Assembly (NCBI GenBank): GCA_003696445.1
Contig: RFHE01000334.1
Span: 1 to 40,622, forward strand
Origin: Calditrichota bacterium
Lineage (GTDB): Bacteria; Calditrichota; Calditrichia; RBG-13-44-9; J042
Length of the DNA stretch: 40,622 bases
Direction: 5' to 3'
This document shows positions 17,669-26,366 of this stretch, one piece after another. Below the pieces are notes generated by a model. That model worked only from the letters and a program-made list of their open reading frames with translations, was not told where the DNA came from and made no database searches. The translations under genes and the position numbers were made by a program. Numbering within the stretch: the first letter of the stretch is position 1; every line of letters starts with the position of its first letter.

Positions 17669-18955
17669 ATGGAAAGTAAGCGTGTCTGGTGGGCAGTGTT
17701 GCTGGTGCTGTGGCTGGCAATAAGCGGTTCCACGCAAATCTTTCAGGACCCTTACCTGGAACCTGAACAGAGCAGGTTATTGGGTGGGCTGGGAATGACC
17801 TGGATCGATGATCAGCCCTACACCACATTTACCCTGGCTCCGGATTTCGCTTTCGGCAAATTTGGGTTTGGTCTGTACTTCCAACTGTTGTTCGATAATC
17901 AAAACGGATTTCAGCTGCGTAAAGACGAGTACAAAGGTGGGGTAGGCCTTCTGCGGGCGGTACGCTACGTGCGATACGGGCATAAGTACGATCCGGTTTA
18001 TTTGCGGCTGGGTAGTATCGAAAGTTATACCATGGGCAGCGGCTTCCTGATGTGGAATTACAACAACGCCTCCAATTACGACAAACGCAAGGTGGGGGTG
18101 GTTGCGGATCTGGATTTTGGTAAAATCGGGATCGAGAGCATTTACAGCAGCCTGGCCAATCTGGAAATTGTGGGGGGGAATTTTTACCTTCGTCCGTTTC
18201 GCTTCATGAATCCGGTGCCGCCGTTGCTAGGCCGTTTTCGGGTGCATGCCACTTACTTGCACGACGACCGGCTGTTGGGTGGAACGCTTCTGGACAGTAC
18301 CGAAACACTGGATGTACTGGGCTTTGGTGCCGATCTGCAGTGGCTGGACCTGCCTTTTCTTAAAAGCGCTGTTTACTGGGATTACGGTAAAATTATCCAT
18401 TTTGGTAGTGGGAACGCGGTGGGGATTAATGCGATTTTTCCGGACTTGATCGGCGTGTTTGGGCTTGGTGCTCGGTTCGAGAAACGCTATTTGGGTGCCC
18501 AGTTTATCCCCAGCTTGTTCGGTCCGCTCTACGAACTCAACCGGAACCTAGGCGTGACGGCCATGCTCCAGGCTCAGCCTAAAACAGAGGGCTACTTTGG
18601 GGAGCTTTCCGGACACGTGATCAAGCGAATTCGCCTGATCGGGAGCTTCCAGAAATTGAACGGCATCTCCCACAGCGGCATTCTTCATCTGGAGGCCTCG
18701 GCCCCACGGCTGGTGCCTCGCTTCGAGCTGCGCGCCTATTACGACAAAACCAACATCGAAACGTTTAAAGATGCCCGCACACTGGACTTTAATTCGGTAG
18801 CCACCGTGGAAGTAGGCTATCAACTGAATCGCTTCTTAATGCTGACAACTATTTACCGCTGGTACTGGGTTGAACAGACCGATGCCTCGGGCCTTACGGT
18901 TTACAAACCGGTGGAACGCATCGAACCCAGAATATCGTTTCATTACGCGTTTTAG
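17669..18955 (+). CDS. Predicted outer-membrane/envelope protein of unknown function
   Basis: Signal peptide 'MESKRVWWAVLLVLWLAISGST' after AAAGGAG; alternating beta-barrel-like pattern; C-terminal 'RISFHYAF'. Confidence 0.7.
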   Translation: MESKRVWWAVLLVLWLAISGSTQIFQDPYLEPEQSRLLGGLGMTWIDDQPYTTFTLAPDFAFGKFGFGLYFQLLFDNQNGFQLRKDEYKGGVGLLRAVRYVRYGHKYDPVYLRLGSIESYTMGSGFLMWNYNNASNYDKRKVGVVADLDFGKIGIESIYSSLANLEIVGGNFYLRPFRFMNPVPPLLGRFRVHATYLHDDRLLGGTLLDSTETLDVLGFGADLQWLDLPFLKSAVYWDYGKIIHFGSGNAVGINAIFPDLIGVFGLGARFEKRYLGAQFIPSLFGPLYELNRNLGVTAMLQAQPKTEGYFGELSGHVIKRIRLIGSFQKLNGISHSGILHLEASAPRLVPRFELRAYYDKTNIETFKDARTLDFNSVATVEVGYQLNRFLMLTTIYRWYWVEQTDASGLTVYKPVERIEPRISFHYAF

Positions 18956-18973
18956 CTGAAAGTCATGTTTGCC

Positions 18974-18997
18974 GGTGCAGCCCCTGCGGGTTGCACC
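18974..18997 (+). other. 10-bp hairpin between envelope-protein gene and comF
   Basis: GGTGCAGCCC-CTGC-GGGTTGCACC (one G-U pair) ending 10 nt before the comF ATG. Confidence 0.5.
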
Positions 18998-19007
18998 ACC
19001 CTGAAAA

Positions 19008-19733
19008 ATGAAGCGCCGCCAGCATCTGCAGAGGCTGTACCGTTGGTTGCAGCCGTTAATGGATCTGTTTTTTCCACCCCGATGTTTGCACTGTGACAAA
19101 GTTCTCCCCGGGCCGGAACAGCAAGTGTGGCTTTGCCAGGGCTGCCGGCAACAATTAAAGCCCCTTCCCCTATCTCAGGCCAAGGCACTGGTACTGGACC
19201 GTCTGGAAACCGTTTACCTGGAACACTTGCTGGTGGGTTGGGAATTTACCCCCGAAATTCGCAGCCTGGTTCACCATCTCAAATATCAAAAAATGCCCGG
19301 ATTGGGCATCTGGCTGGGAAGCCGGCTGGCAAACCGATTTGCCTGCGAGTTGAACAGACTGGATCACTTGAAGATTTTGCCCGTGCCTCTGCATCCAATT
19401 CGCCAGCGGGAAAGGGAGTACAATCAGAGCCTACAAATTGCCCGGGGTTTGGTTCAGACACTGCCTAAATTGTGCCTTCTGGCGAAAGGCTTACAGCGCA
19501 TTCGAGCAACCGTTTCCCAGACCGGCTTAAACCGCCAGCAGCGCCGGGAGAATGTGACCGGGGCCTTTGCACTTGCTGAAGGATGGAAACCAGAGGGAGC
19601 AAACCTGCTGCTGGTGGATGATGTGGTAACCACTGGCGCCACTTTGAACGAGTGCGCACGCGTACTGAAAGCAGCGGGCGCTAGCCGCGTCTGGGGTATT
19701 GCCGTGGCCACCCCACCGCTGGATGAAAGCTGA
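19008..19733 (+). CDS. comF: ComF family phosphoribosyltransferase
   Basis: 'LFFPPRCLHCDKV...LCQGCRQQL' zinc finger and PRPP motif 'LLLVDDVVTTGATLNECARVLKAAGA'. Confidence 0.9.
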   Translation: MKRRQHLQRLYRWLQPLMDLFFPPRCLHCDKVLPGPEQQVWLCQGCRQQLKPLPLSQAKALVLDRLETVYLEHLLVGWEFTPEIRSLVHHLKYQKMPGLGIWLGSRLANRFACELNRLDHLKILPVPLHPIRQREREYNQSLQIARGLVQTLPKLCLLAKGLQRIRATVSQTGLNRQQRRENVTGAFALAEGWKPEGANLLLVDDVVTTGATLNECARVLKAAGASRVWGIAVATPPLDES

Positions 19734-19755
19734 CCTGGCGGCAAAAGAAAGCACC

Positions 19756-21168
19756 TTAGAATTTGAAAATCTGAAAAATGCCCTTCTTTTTTTCCTTCCG
19801 GCGTTCGGCCACGAACTGATCGATGATGTCCCGGTCGATGTGTTCCTCCAGTAACAGTTGTTCCATTTCCTCGGGCGCAGCGTCCCGGTGGCGGTTAAAA
19901 ATTTCACGTGCTCTTTGCTCATCCCTTTCCCATTTGCGGGAAACGAGCGCCTCCCGGCGCGGGCTGTCTTCTTGCACGATTTGTTGCAGGCGCTTTTCTT
20001 GAACCTTAAGCGATTTAATGGTCTCATCGCTGTCTTTCAGCTTGCTGAAGGAGCGAATTCGCTGGCGGGTCTCTTGCAGGGTTCGCCCGGCCAGATTAAG
20101 CAACATTTCATTGTATTTCAGGGCAAAGTAATAATCGCCCACCTTCTCGTACAGGTAAGAGAGCAGGCGAAGCACCGCCAAATAGCGAAGGGGAGTTTGG
20201 TCAAAGCTATGCGAATCGGCCATTTTGCGGAAGTATTGGATCGCTCCCTGAACAGCCTTGCGCTCGTCTGTGGGCAATTCCGGCCAGTTGGCGCTCAACA
20301 TTTTCAAATAATCCCGATAGGTCTTAAACGTGTAAAAAGGCTCCTCAAGGGCATCGTCGTCCATCTGGGCCAAGCGTGCCTTACAGGTTTCGCCCAGGGC
20401 GTAGAATTGCTGTAGCAGCTCAAAGAAGCCGTCCATTTGTTCCAACGTGGTTTTGTAAAGCCGATTCAGCTCCTCCTCGAACAACTTCCAAAAGGCCTGG
20501 CCATTATGGGCCTCTTCCTGGGCCACCTGCTGCTCCACCCAGCCATTCAGTTCTTCCAGATCGTGCAAGGCATTCAGATAGTGGCCCTGCAAACGCTCCT
20601 GTCGCTTAAAGAACTCCTTGAGCCCCTCTTCCAGACCGCGGACCTCCACCCGGTGTTCGGCCATGCGAAACAGCCAAGAAACCCGCAAATACAGTCGGGC
20701 GATTTTCTCATCGTTGCGGGAAAATTCGCTGGGGAGGTGCTGTATGTACAGGGCCAGCAGGTGCAGATTCATCAGGTCGGTGGTTGTTTCCGGAGGATAG
20801 GTAATAAACCGAACCAGGCGCTGGATGACCAAATCCTGGCGGGCCTGAGCCCGGTAGGCTTTTTGCAACGATCCGAAAAGGCCCAATCCCTGCCGATACT
20901 CCGGCTTAAGAAATGCCGGACGCTCGTCGGTGTAGAAACAGTGCGGGCAGTGCCACAAATGAAAATAATAGATGCTGAATCGATTGTGGACGGGATTAAC
21001 CCACTGGTAGTCGCTGATAAAGTAATCCGGATCCCTTTTTTTAACAATGTAGGAGCGATCCCGAAGATACTGATGAACTGCCGACTTTCCGCACATGGGA
21101 CAGACAGCTTCTTTTTCAAAATAAGGTAGGTCAATGCCTTTCCTGGCAGTGGCCTGAGTGGCTTCCAT
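19756..21168 (-). CDS. DUF2225 family protein
   Basis: 'AVCPMCGKSAVHQYLRDRSYIVKKRDPDYFISDYQWVNPVHNRFSIYYFHLWHCPHCFYTDERPAFL'. ATG at 21168 preferred over 21243. Confidence 0.75.
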   Translation of the reverse strand: MEATQATARKGIDLPYFEKEAVCPMCGKSAVHQYLRDRSYIVKKRDPDYFISDYQWVNPVHNRFSIYYFHLWHCPHCFYTDERPAFLKPEYRQGLGLFGSLQKAYRAQARQDLVIQRLVRFITYPPETTTDLMNLHLLALYIQHLPSEFSRNDEKIARLYLRVSWLFRMAEHRVEVRGLEEGLKEFFKRQERLQGHYLNALHDLEELNGWVEQQVAQEEAHNGQAFWKLFEEELNRLYKTTLEQMDGFFELLQQFYALGETCKARLAQMDDDALEEPFYTFKTYRDYLKMLSANWPELPTDERKAVQGAIQYFRKMADSHSFDQTPLRYLAVLRLLSYLYEKVGDYYFALKYNEMLLNLAGRTLQETRQRIRSFSKLKDSDETIKSLKVQEKRLQQIVQEDSPRREALVSRKWERDEQRAREIFNRHRDAAPEEMEQLLLEEHIDRDIIDQFVAERRKEKKKGIFQIFKF

Positions 21169-21390
21169 GCAACGGTTCTCCCTCTTTAACCGTTCTCTTT
21201 TATTGTCGCCAGAAAATGACATTTCTTGACACGCCATTTTCAATCACCAAAGCTTTCCACAGCGGGTAAGAGGAAAGGTCATAGAAGCAGGGAAAAGCCC
21301 TGATGCGACCGGCAGGGATTGGTTCCGGGGATAAACTTTGGCTAACAAAGCACGCCAAAGCAGGGGTTGTCTTAAAACCTGCCGCCCCGA

Positions 21391-22809
21391 TTAATCTCCG
21401 CCGTTGTCCTGAATGGTTGGATTTTCAGGAAAGCGGGAGTCTTCCAGATATTGCTCCCATTCCGGATGATGGACTTCCTTACTGTAGCTGGAGTGAACCA
21501 ATTGGTAGTCGCCAAAACCGGTAAAATCCGCAAAGACAAACACGACCCCTTCCTCAAGCCGGTTGTAGTGCCAAACTTCGTAGGGCTTCATGTTGCTACG
21601 CGACACATTGCGGTCAATCTGATCAGGACGCCCGTAAGTTAACAGCACCCGCCCCCGGTCGCTCTCCCAACCCGGCTTGTTTTTAATGGTGAAATGTTCG
21701 TTGGCATAGTAAACCAGGGTTAAATACTCCTGGCGATACTCATTTTCCGGGGTCTCAGGATTGGTATCCCGCCGTTTCCAGAAATCGATGAGAAAATCGA
21801 TCTTTCCCTCCCGGTTCAGGCTCTCCCACACCTTTTTTTCTGCATCGGTGGCTACATAGCGGGCATAATTAAATTCTTCATCCAGCTTTTCTTCCGGTTG
21901 GGATTGGTAATAGAGACGTAGCTGCTGGTAAAAATCGGAAATGGTCACCGAAGCAAATTGATCGGCGTGCTTGAACATTAAAAATCGCCGGGTTTTCTGA
22001 ACAAGCTCGCCGGTATCGTCGTCGCGTACCTGTAAATGGAAATTGTAGGGTTTGCCCTCCAGGGTAACAATATTGTAGCCGCCGATGATAGCCGCATCTT
22101 TGCCCTTTTTAGAGTAGGTCTTGGCCGGGAAGCGCCTAATCTCATTGCCTTCCATGTCTGTTACATAGGCTTCAACGGTGTAAGTGCCTTTCTCGCCGGG
22201 TGGGGCCAGGTTGTACACTTCCGCGTAGTAGTAAATCACCGGCAATTTAACCCCGTAGATGCCGGATGGGTTGGGGATCACTTGAAAACGCCCTTTGCTG
22301 AAACGCCCCGTGCCCCTGGCGGGCATAATTCGAGTACAAAGCTGCAGGTCGCTGATGGAAAACCGATCGGTCGGGTAGGGATGCACAACCGGGGTAAACT
22401 CAAATTCGCCCTGGCGCTGCCCCTCCAGGTCCTTGACAATCAGACGTACCCGATAATCGCCCTGGCGCACTTTGTAGGCATACATATCTAGAAACTGGCG
22501 GCCTGGTGTAATCTGGGCCATGGAGGGCACCTGATCGACAAAATTTTTATCCTGGGCTAGCAAAAGAGAGTCGCCGTCGTAAATCTCAATCCGGGTCGTA
22601 AAACGAGCCTGAAATCCGGAGTCGGAAGCCACGTAGCGCATGTTTTTCTGGTAAAAAGAAAGATACACCTCCATAAAACACCGATTGGAATCGGCCTTAA
22701 ACAGCGCATAATCCACCTGCAGGGGAATGTAGCTGGCCTGTTGCCCGAAAACCAAACCGGCAACTAAGGAAACAAAAAGTACCGGGAGGAGAGCGTAGCG
22801 CAGGTTCAT
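21391..22809 (-). CDS. GWxTD domain-containing secreted protein
   Basis: Signal peptide; 'FLIDFWKRRDTNPETPENEYRQEYLTLVYYANEHFTIKNKPGWESDRGRVLLTYGRPDQID'. Confidence 0.88.
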   Translation of the reverse strand: MNLRYALLPVLFVSLVAGLVFGQQASYIPLQVDYALFKADSNRCFMEVYLSFYQKNMRYVASDSGFQARFTTRIEIYDGDSLLLAQDKNFVDQVPSMAQITPGRQFLDMYAYKVRQGDYRVRLIVKDLEGQRQGEFEFTPVVHPYPTDRFSISDLQLCTRIMPARGTGRFSKGRFQVIPNPSGIYGVKLPVIYYYAEVYNLAPPGEKGTYTVEAYVTDMEGNEIRRFPAKTYSKKGKDAAIIGGYNIVTLEGKPYNFHLQVRDDDTGELVQKTRRFLMFKHADQFASVTISDFYQQLRLYYQSQPEEKLDEEFNYARYVATDAEKKVWESLNREGKIDFLIDFWKRRDTNPETPENEYRQEYLTLVYYANEHFTIKNKPGWESDRGRVLLTYGRPDQIDRNVSRSNMKPYEVWHYNRLEEGVVFVFADFTGFGDYQLVHSSYSKEVHHPEWEQYLEDSRFPENPTIQDNGGD

Positions 22810-22832
22810 GGGAAACTCCCGAATTTAGCCAT

Positions 22833-25800
22833 CTAATTTACACGTACAGAAACGATTTTAGAAACACCGGGTTCCTCCATGGTCACCCCATAGAGGGTTT
22901 CGGTGGCTTCCATGGTTTTTTTGTTGTGCGTTACCAGAATAAATTGAGTGTCCTTGGAAAAGGCTTTCAGGGCACGGAGAAAGCGGCCGATGTTCACATC
23001 GTCCAGGGGGGCATCCACCTCATCCAGAATACAGAAGGGGCTGGGCTTGACCAAGTAGATGGCAAATAGCATGGAGATGGCGGTCAGGGTTTTTTCGCCG
23101 GCGGAAAGCAGCGAGAGGGAACGCAGTTTTTTCCCTTTCATGGTCACGGCAATTTCCACGCTGGCCTCCAGTGGGTCCTTGCCTTCCTCCAGGTACAATT
23201 CGGCCGAACCGGCGTCGAAGAATTCGTGAAAAACCCGTTTAAAGTTTTCATTGATTTGATTGAAAGTCTCCAGAAACTGGCTGCGGGCGGTTTTGTTTAA
23301 CTTGCGGATGGTTTCCAGCAGGCGCTTTTCCGCCTCCAGCACATCGGCCTGTTGTTCTTGCAAAAATTCCAGCCGTTTCTTTTCCTCTTCGTGTTCGCGG
23401 ATCGCCAGCGGGTTGACCTCGCCCAGCGAAGCCAATTTTTTCTGTAGGGCCTCAATCTCTTCCTGAAGCTGCTGCTCGCTTAACGTCTCGTCCAAATCGG
23501 CCGGACTAGTCACGGCATCCTGGCCAAATTGTTCGCGGATCTGCTCTCGGATGCTGTCGATTCTCACCTGGTATTCGCGGCGCTGCAACGCCAGTTGTTG
23601 CAAGCGTTCCCGAGCCTGATTGAGCAAACGCTGTTTCTTTTTTACCTCCTGTTCAAACAACTGGATCTGGCTCTTCAATTCCTGAAAATCTTTTTCGACG
23701 GCGTTTTTTTCTTTTTCCACACCATCACGGACGCGAAGGGTCTGTTCCAGGGTAGCTTCTTTGTCAGCAATCTCCTGATTTAACTGCTCGATTTGCCGGC
23801 ACATCTGCTCAATTTCTGTTTCCCGGCGTGCAATGGCGGCTGCACTTTCCTGCTCACTTTTGTCCAGAAAATGGAGCTGCTGTCGGAGTTCTTTTTCCCG
23901 CGCGGACAGATTCAGCATTTTTAATTGGCATTGTTGAACCTGTTCGCGGCGTTGCTTCAATTCGTCTTCCAGCGCGCGCAATTTTTGCTGATGCTCCTGC
24001 TCCTCGGCCTGATACCGATTCAACGCCAAATCGAACTGCTCCACCCTGGGCGATAATTCCTGGAGTTGCCGCTCTAATTCGGCTTTCTGATTTTCCCAGT
24101 CAGCCAGCTCAAGCCGGCCCTCCTCCAGTAGTTCGTCGAGGCGCGTTTTTTCAAAAAGCTGCTGGTCTCGCTTTTTTTCGGCCTGGTGCTTTTGTTTTTC
24201 CACCTCGGCCAGGTATTGTTGAAAATGGGCGCGCTTTTCGTGCAGCGCCCGCTGCTCCCGGGCCAGCTGTTCGAGCTGATCGTTCAAGCCATTCAACTTT
24301 TCGCTCAGGGCATCCACGGCCCGGGACGCCTGTTCCAGGGCCTTCCCACGCCCGATGATGGGGATATCGCCTCCGAAACGCCCTACGGTAATTTCTCCCC
24401 AGGGAAACAGCACATGGCCGCTGGCGGTAAGGAAGGTAGCCTGCGGAAATTGTTGGCGAAGGGAAAGGGCCTGTTCCAGATGCTCTACTAAACAGGCGCC
24501 AGCCAGCAATCGGGCCAGTAAGGGCTTCAGTTCCGGGGGACCGTTTACCTGAGCCAACAACGGTTGTACGCTGCCGGGAAACCCGTGATCAGGAAGGTCC
24601 TCTCTGGGAACCAACTCCAAAGGCACCACACTCACGCTGCCCTTTTTTGCCTCTTTTACCGCGGCCAACACCTGTCGCGCATCGTTCACCGAACGAACCA
24701 CCAGCGTTCCAACCTTTTCGCCCAGCAACCGCTCCAGGGCCGGCCTAACCTGCTCCGGACAATCAATCAAATTGGCCAGGGTGTCCAGCAGACCGGGGAA
24801 GCGATCCCGGTGGGAAAGCACATACTGTACCGATTCGGAAAAGCCCTGATGCTGGCGAATCAGGTTGGCCAGAAATTCCTGACGACTGCGGGCCGTTTCC
24901 AGTTCTCCCTGGATGCGGTTCAATTCATCTCGCAGCGCCTGTGCCTGAACGGCATTGGCTTCCTGGGAGCGGTTCACCTGTTCCAGTTCGCGCCGGTAAA
25001 TTTCTTCGTCTTTAACCAGGGCGGCCAGGTCGGCTTCAGCCTTGCCGAGGCCCTGCTCCAGCTCCCTGCGCTGCTCCTCCAGCCGTTGGTTTGCCTCGGC
25101 CTTGCGGGCCAAACGCTGTAGCAATTCCTGAAGGCGTGCCTGGTAAACCCGATACGTTTCCCGCACCTCCTCGGCAGCTTGCAACTGGTTCAAATGCCTT
25201 TGCACATAAGCCTGGTGCTGCTCGCGCAGCTTTTGATAAGCAGCCTCGGCTTCATTTTGTTGCTCAACAGCCTGGTGGTAGTTTCTCTCGGCACGTTTTG
25301 CATCCGCCTCCAGCCGCTTCTGTTGTTCAATGAGTTCAGCGCGCTCCTGCTGCTGCTTTTTTTGCCTTTCCCTGTGGGCGGCAACTTCCTGCCGGTGTTC
25401 GGCCACCCGCTCTTCCAGCGACTCCCGCCGCTGTTTTAACAACTGAATGTCTCCTCGTAGATTGCGGATGGCCTCCTCCTGCTGATAAAGCTGATTGGCA
25501 ATGCGCCGAAAGGCCTGTTCCAAATCCACCGCTCGGGTCTGCTGAGCGGCCAGCTTGGATTCGTCGTTGTGAATCTCCGCATTCAGCCGGTCCCGCACAT
25601 GGCTTACCTCATCGTACTCGGCATTTAAGGGCACCAAAGCCTCCTCCAGGGAGCGTAACTTGACCCGGTACAACTGAAGCTGCTTTTCGGAAAGAGCCTG
25701 TTTAAACTGGTGGTATCGACGTGCCTTCCCCACCTGGCGGGAAAGAGAGTTCACCTTCTTCTGCACTTCGGCAATGATATCGTTCAGTCGGTTCAACTCC

Positions 25801-26357
25801 TGGTGGGTAGTGTCCAGCTTGCGCAGAGCCGCCCGGCGCCGGGACTTGTATTTTTTGATCCCCGCAGCCTCTTCAAATAGACGGCGCCGCTCTTCCGGAT
25901 TTTCGTTGAGGATCTGTTCCACCATCTTCAACTCGATGACCGAGTAAGCGTCCGCCCCCATGCCCGTGTCGGCAAACAGGTTGACGATGTCCATCAGGCG
26001 GACCGGCTGGTTGTTGAGCAGATATTCACTTTCCCCGGACCGGGTAAGCCGCCGGGTAATTTTGACCTCGCTGTATTCGGTCGGTAAAATGTTTTTGTTG
26101 TTCTCCAGGTACAAAGAAACCTCGGCCAGCGAGAGGGGTTTTCGGGTGCTGGTGCCGCCGAAAATCAGGTTCTCCATTCGCTCGCACCGCAACACCGAAG
26201 GCCGTTGCTCGCCCAGTACCCAGCGGATTGCATCCACAATGTTGCTTTTCCCACAACCATTGGGTCCCACTATGGCGGTGAGCCCATCGTTAAACTTGAG
26301 CACCACCTTCTGGGCAAACGATTTAAAGCCCAGTATTTCCAGCCTGGTTAAGTACAT
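22833..26357 (-). CDS. smc: Chromosome segregation protein SMC
   Basis: Walker A 'GPNGCGKSNIVDAIRWVLGEQ', long coiled coils with hinge, 'LSAGEKTLTAISMLFAIYLVKPSPFCILDEVDAPLDD'. Confidence 0.97.
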   Translation of the reverse strand: MYLTRLEILGFKSFAQKVVLKFNDGLTAIVGPNGCGKSNIVDAIRWVLGEQRPSVLRCERMENLIFGGTSTRKPLSLAEVSLYLENNKNILPTEYSEVKITRRLTRSGESEYLLNNQPVRLMDIVNLFADTGMGADAYSVIELKMVEQILNENPEERRRLFEEAAGIKKYKSRRRAALRKLDTTHQELNRLNDIIAEVQKKVNSLSRQVGKARRYHQFKQALSEKQLQLYRVKLRSLEEALVPLNAEYDEVSHVRDRLNAEIHNDESKLAAQQTRAVDLEQAFRRIANQLYQQEEAIRNLRGDIQLLKQRRESLEERVAEHRQEVAAHRERQKKQQQERAELIEQQKRLEADAKRAERNYHQAVEQQNEAEAAYQKLREQHQAYVQRHLNQLQAAEEVRETYRVYQARLQELLQRLARKAEANQRLEEQRRELEQGLGKAEADLAALVKDEEIYRRELEQVNRSQEANAVQAQALRDELNRIQGELETARSRQEFLANLIRQHQGFSESVQYVLSHRDRFPGLLDTLANLIDCPEQVRPALERLLGEKVGTLVVRSVNDARQVLAAVKEAKKGSVSVVPLELVPREDLPDHGFPGSVQPLLAQVNGPPELKPLLARLLAGACLVEHLEQALSLRQQFPQATFLTASGHVLFPWGEITVGRFGGDIPIIGRGKALEQASRAVDALSEKLNGLNDQLEQLAREQRALHEKRAHFQQYLAEVEKQKHQAEKKRDQQLFEKTRLDELLEEGRLELADWENQKAELERQLQELSPRVEQFDLALNRYQAEEQEHQQKLRALEDELKQRREQVQQCQLKMLNLSAREKELRQQLHFLDKSEQESAAAIARRETEIEQMCRQIEQLNQEIADKEATLEQTLRVRDGVEKEKNAVEKDFQELKSQIQLFEQEVKKKQRLLNQARERLQQLALQRREYQVRIDSIREQIREQFGQDAVTSPADLDETLSEQQLQEEIEALQKKLASLGEVNPLAIREHEEEKKRLEFLQEQQADVLEAEKRLLETIRKLNKTARSQFLETFNQINENFKRVFHEFFDAGSAELYLEEGKDPLEASVEIAVTMKGKKLRSLSLLSAGEKTLTAISMLFAIYLVKPSPFCILDEVDAPLDDVNIGRFLRALKAFSKDTQFILVTHNKKTMEATETLYGVTMEEPGVSKIVSVRVN

Positions 26358-26366
26358 TGCCTGTTC

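Noticed and set aside
19858-21129. Plus-strand ORFs of 185 and 230 aa
   Set aside because: Antisense to the DUF2225 gene, whose zinc motifs are clear; no independent support.
23070-23120. SMC signature 'LSAGE' instead of 'LSGGE'
   Set aside because: The second position of this motif varies among bacterial SMCs; the flanking 'EKTLTA...LDEVDAPLDD' is intact, so I do not treat it as functional divergence.
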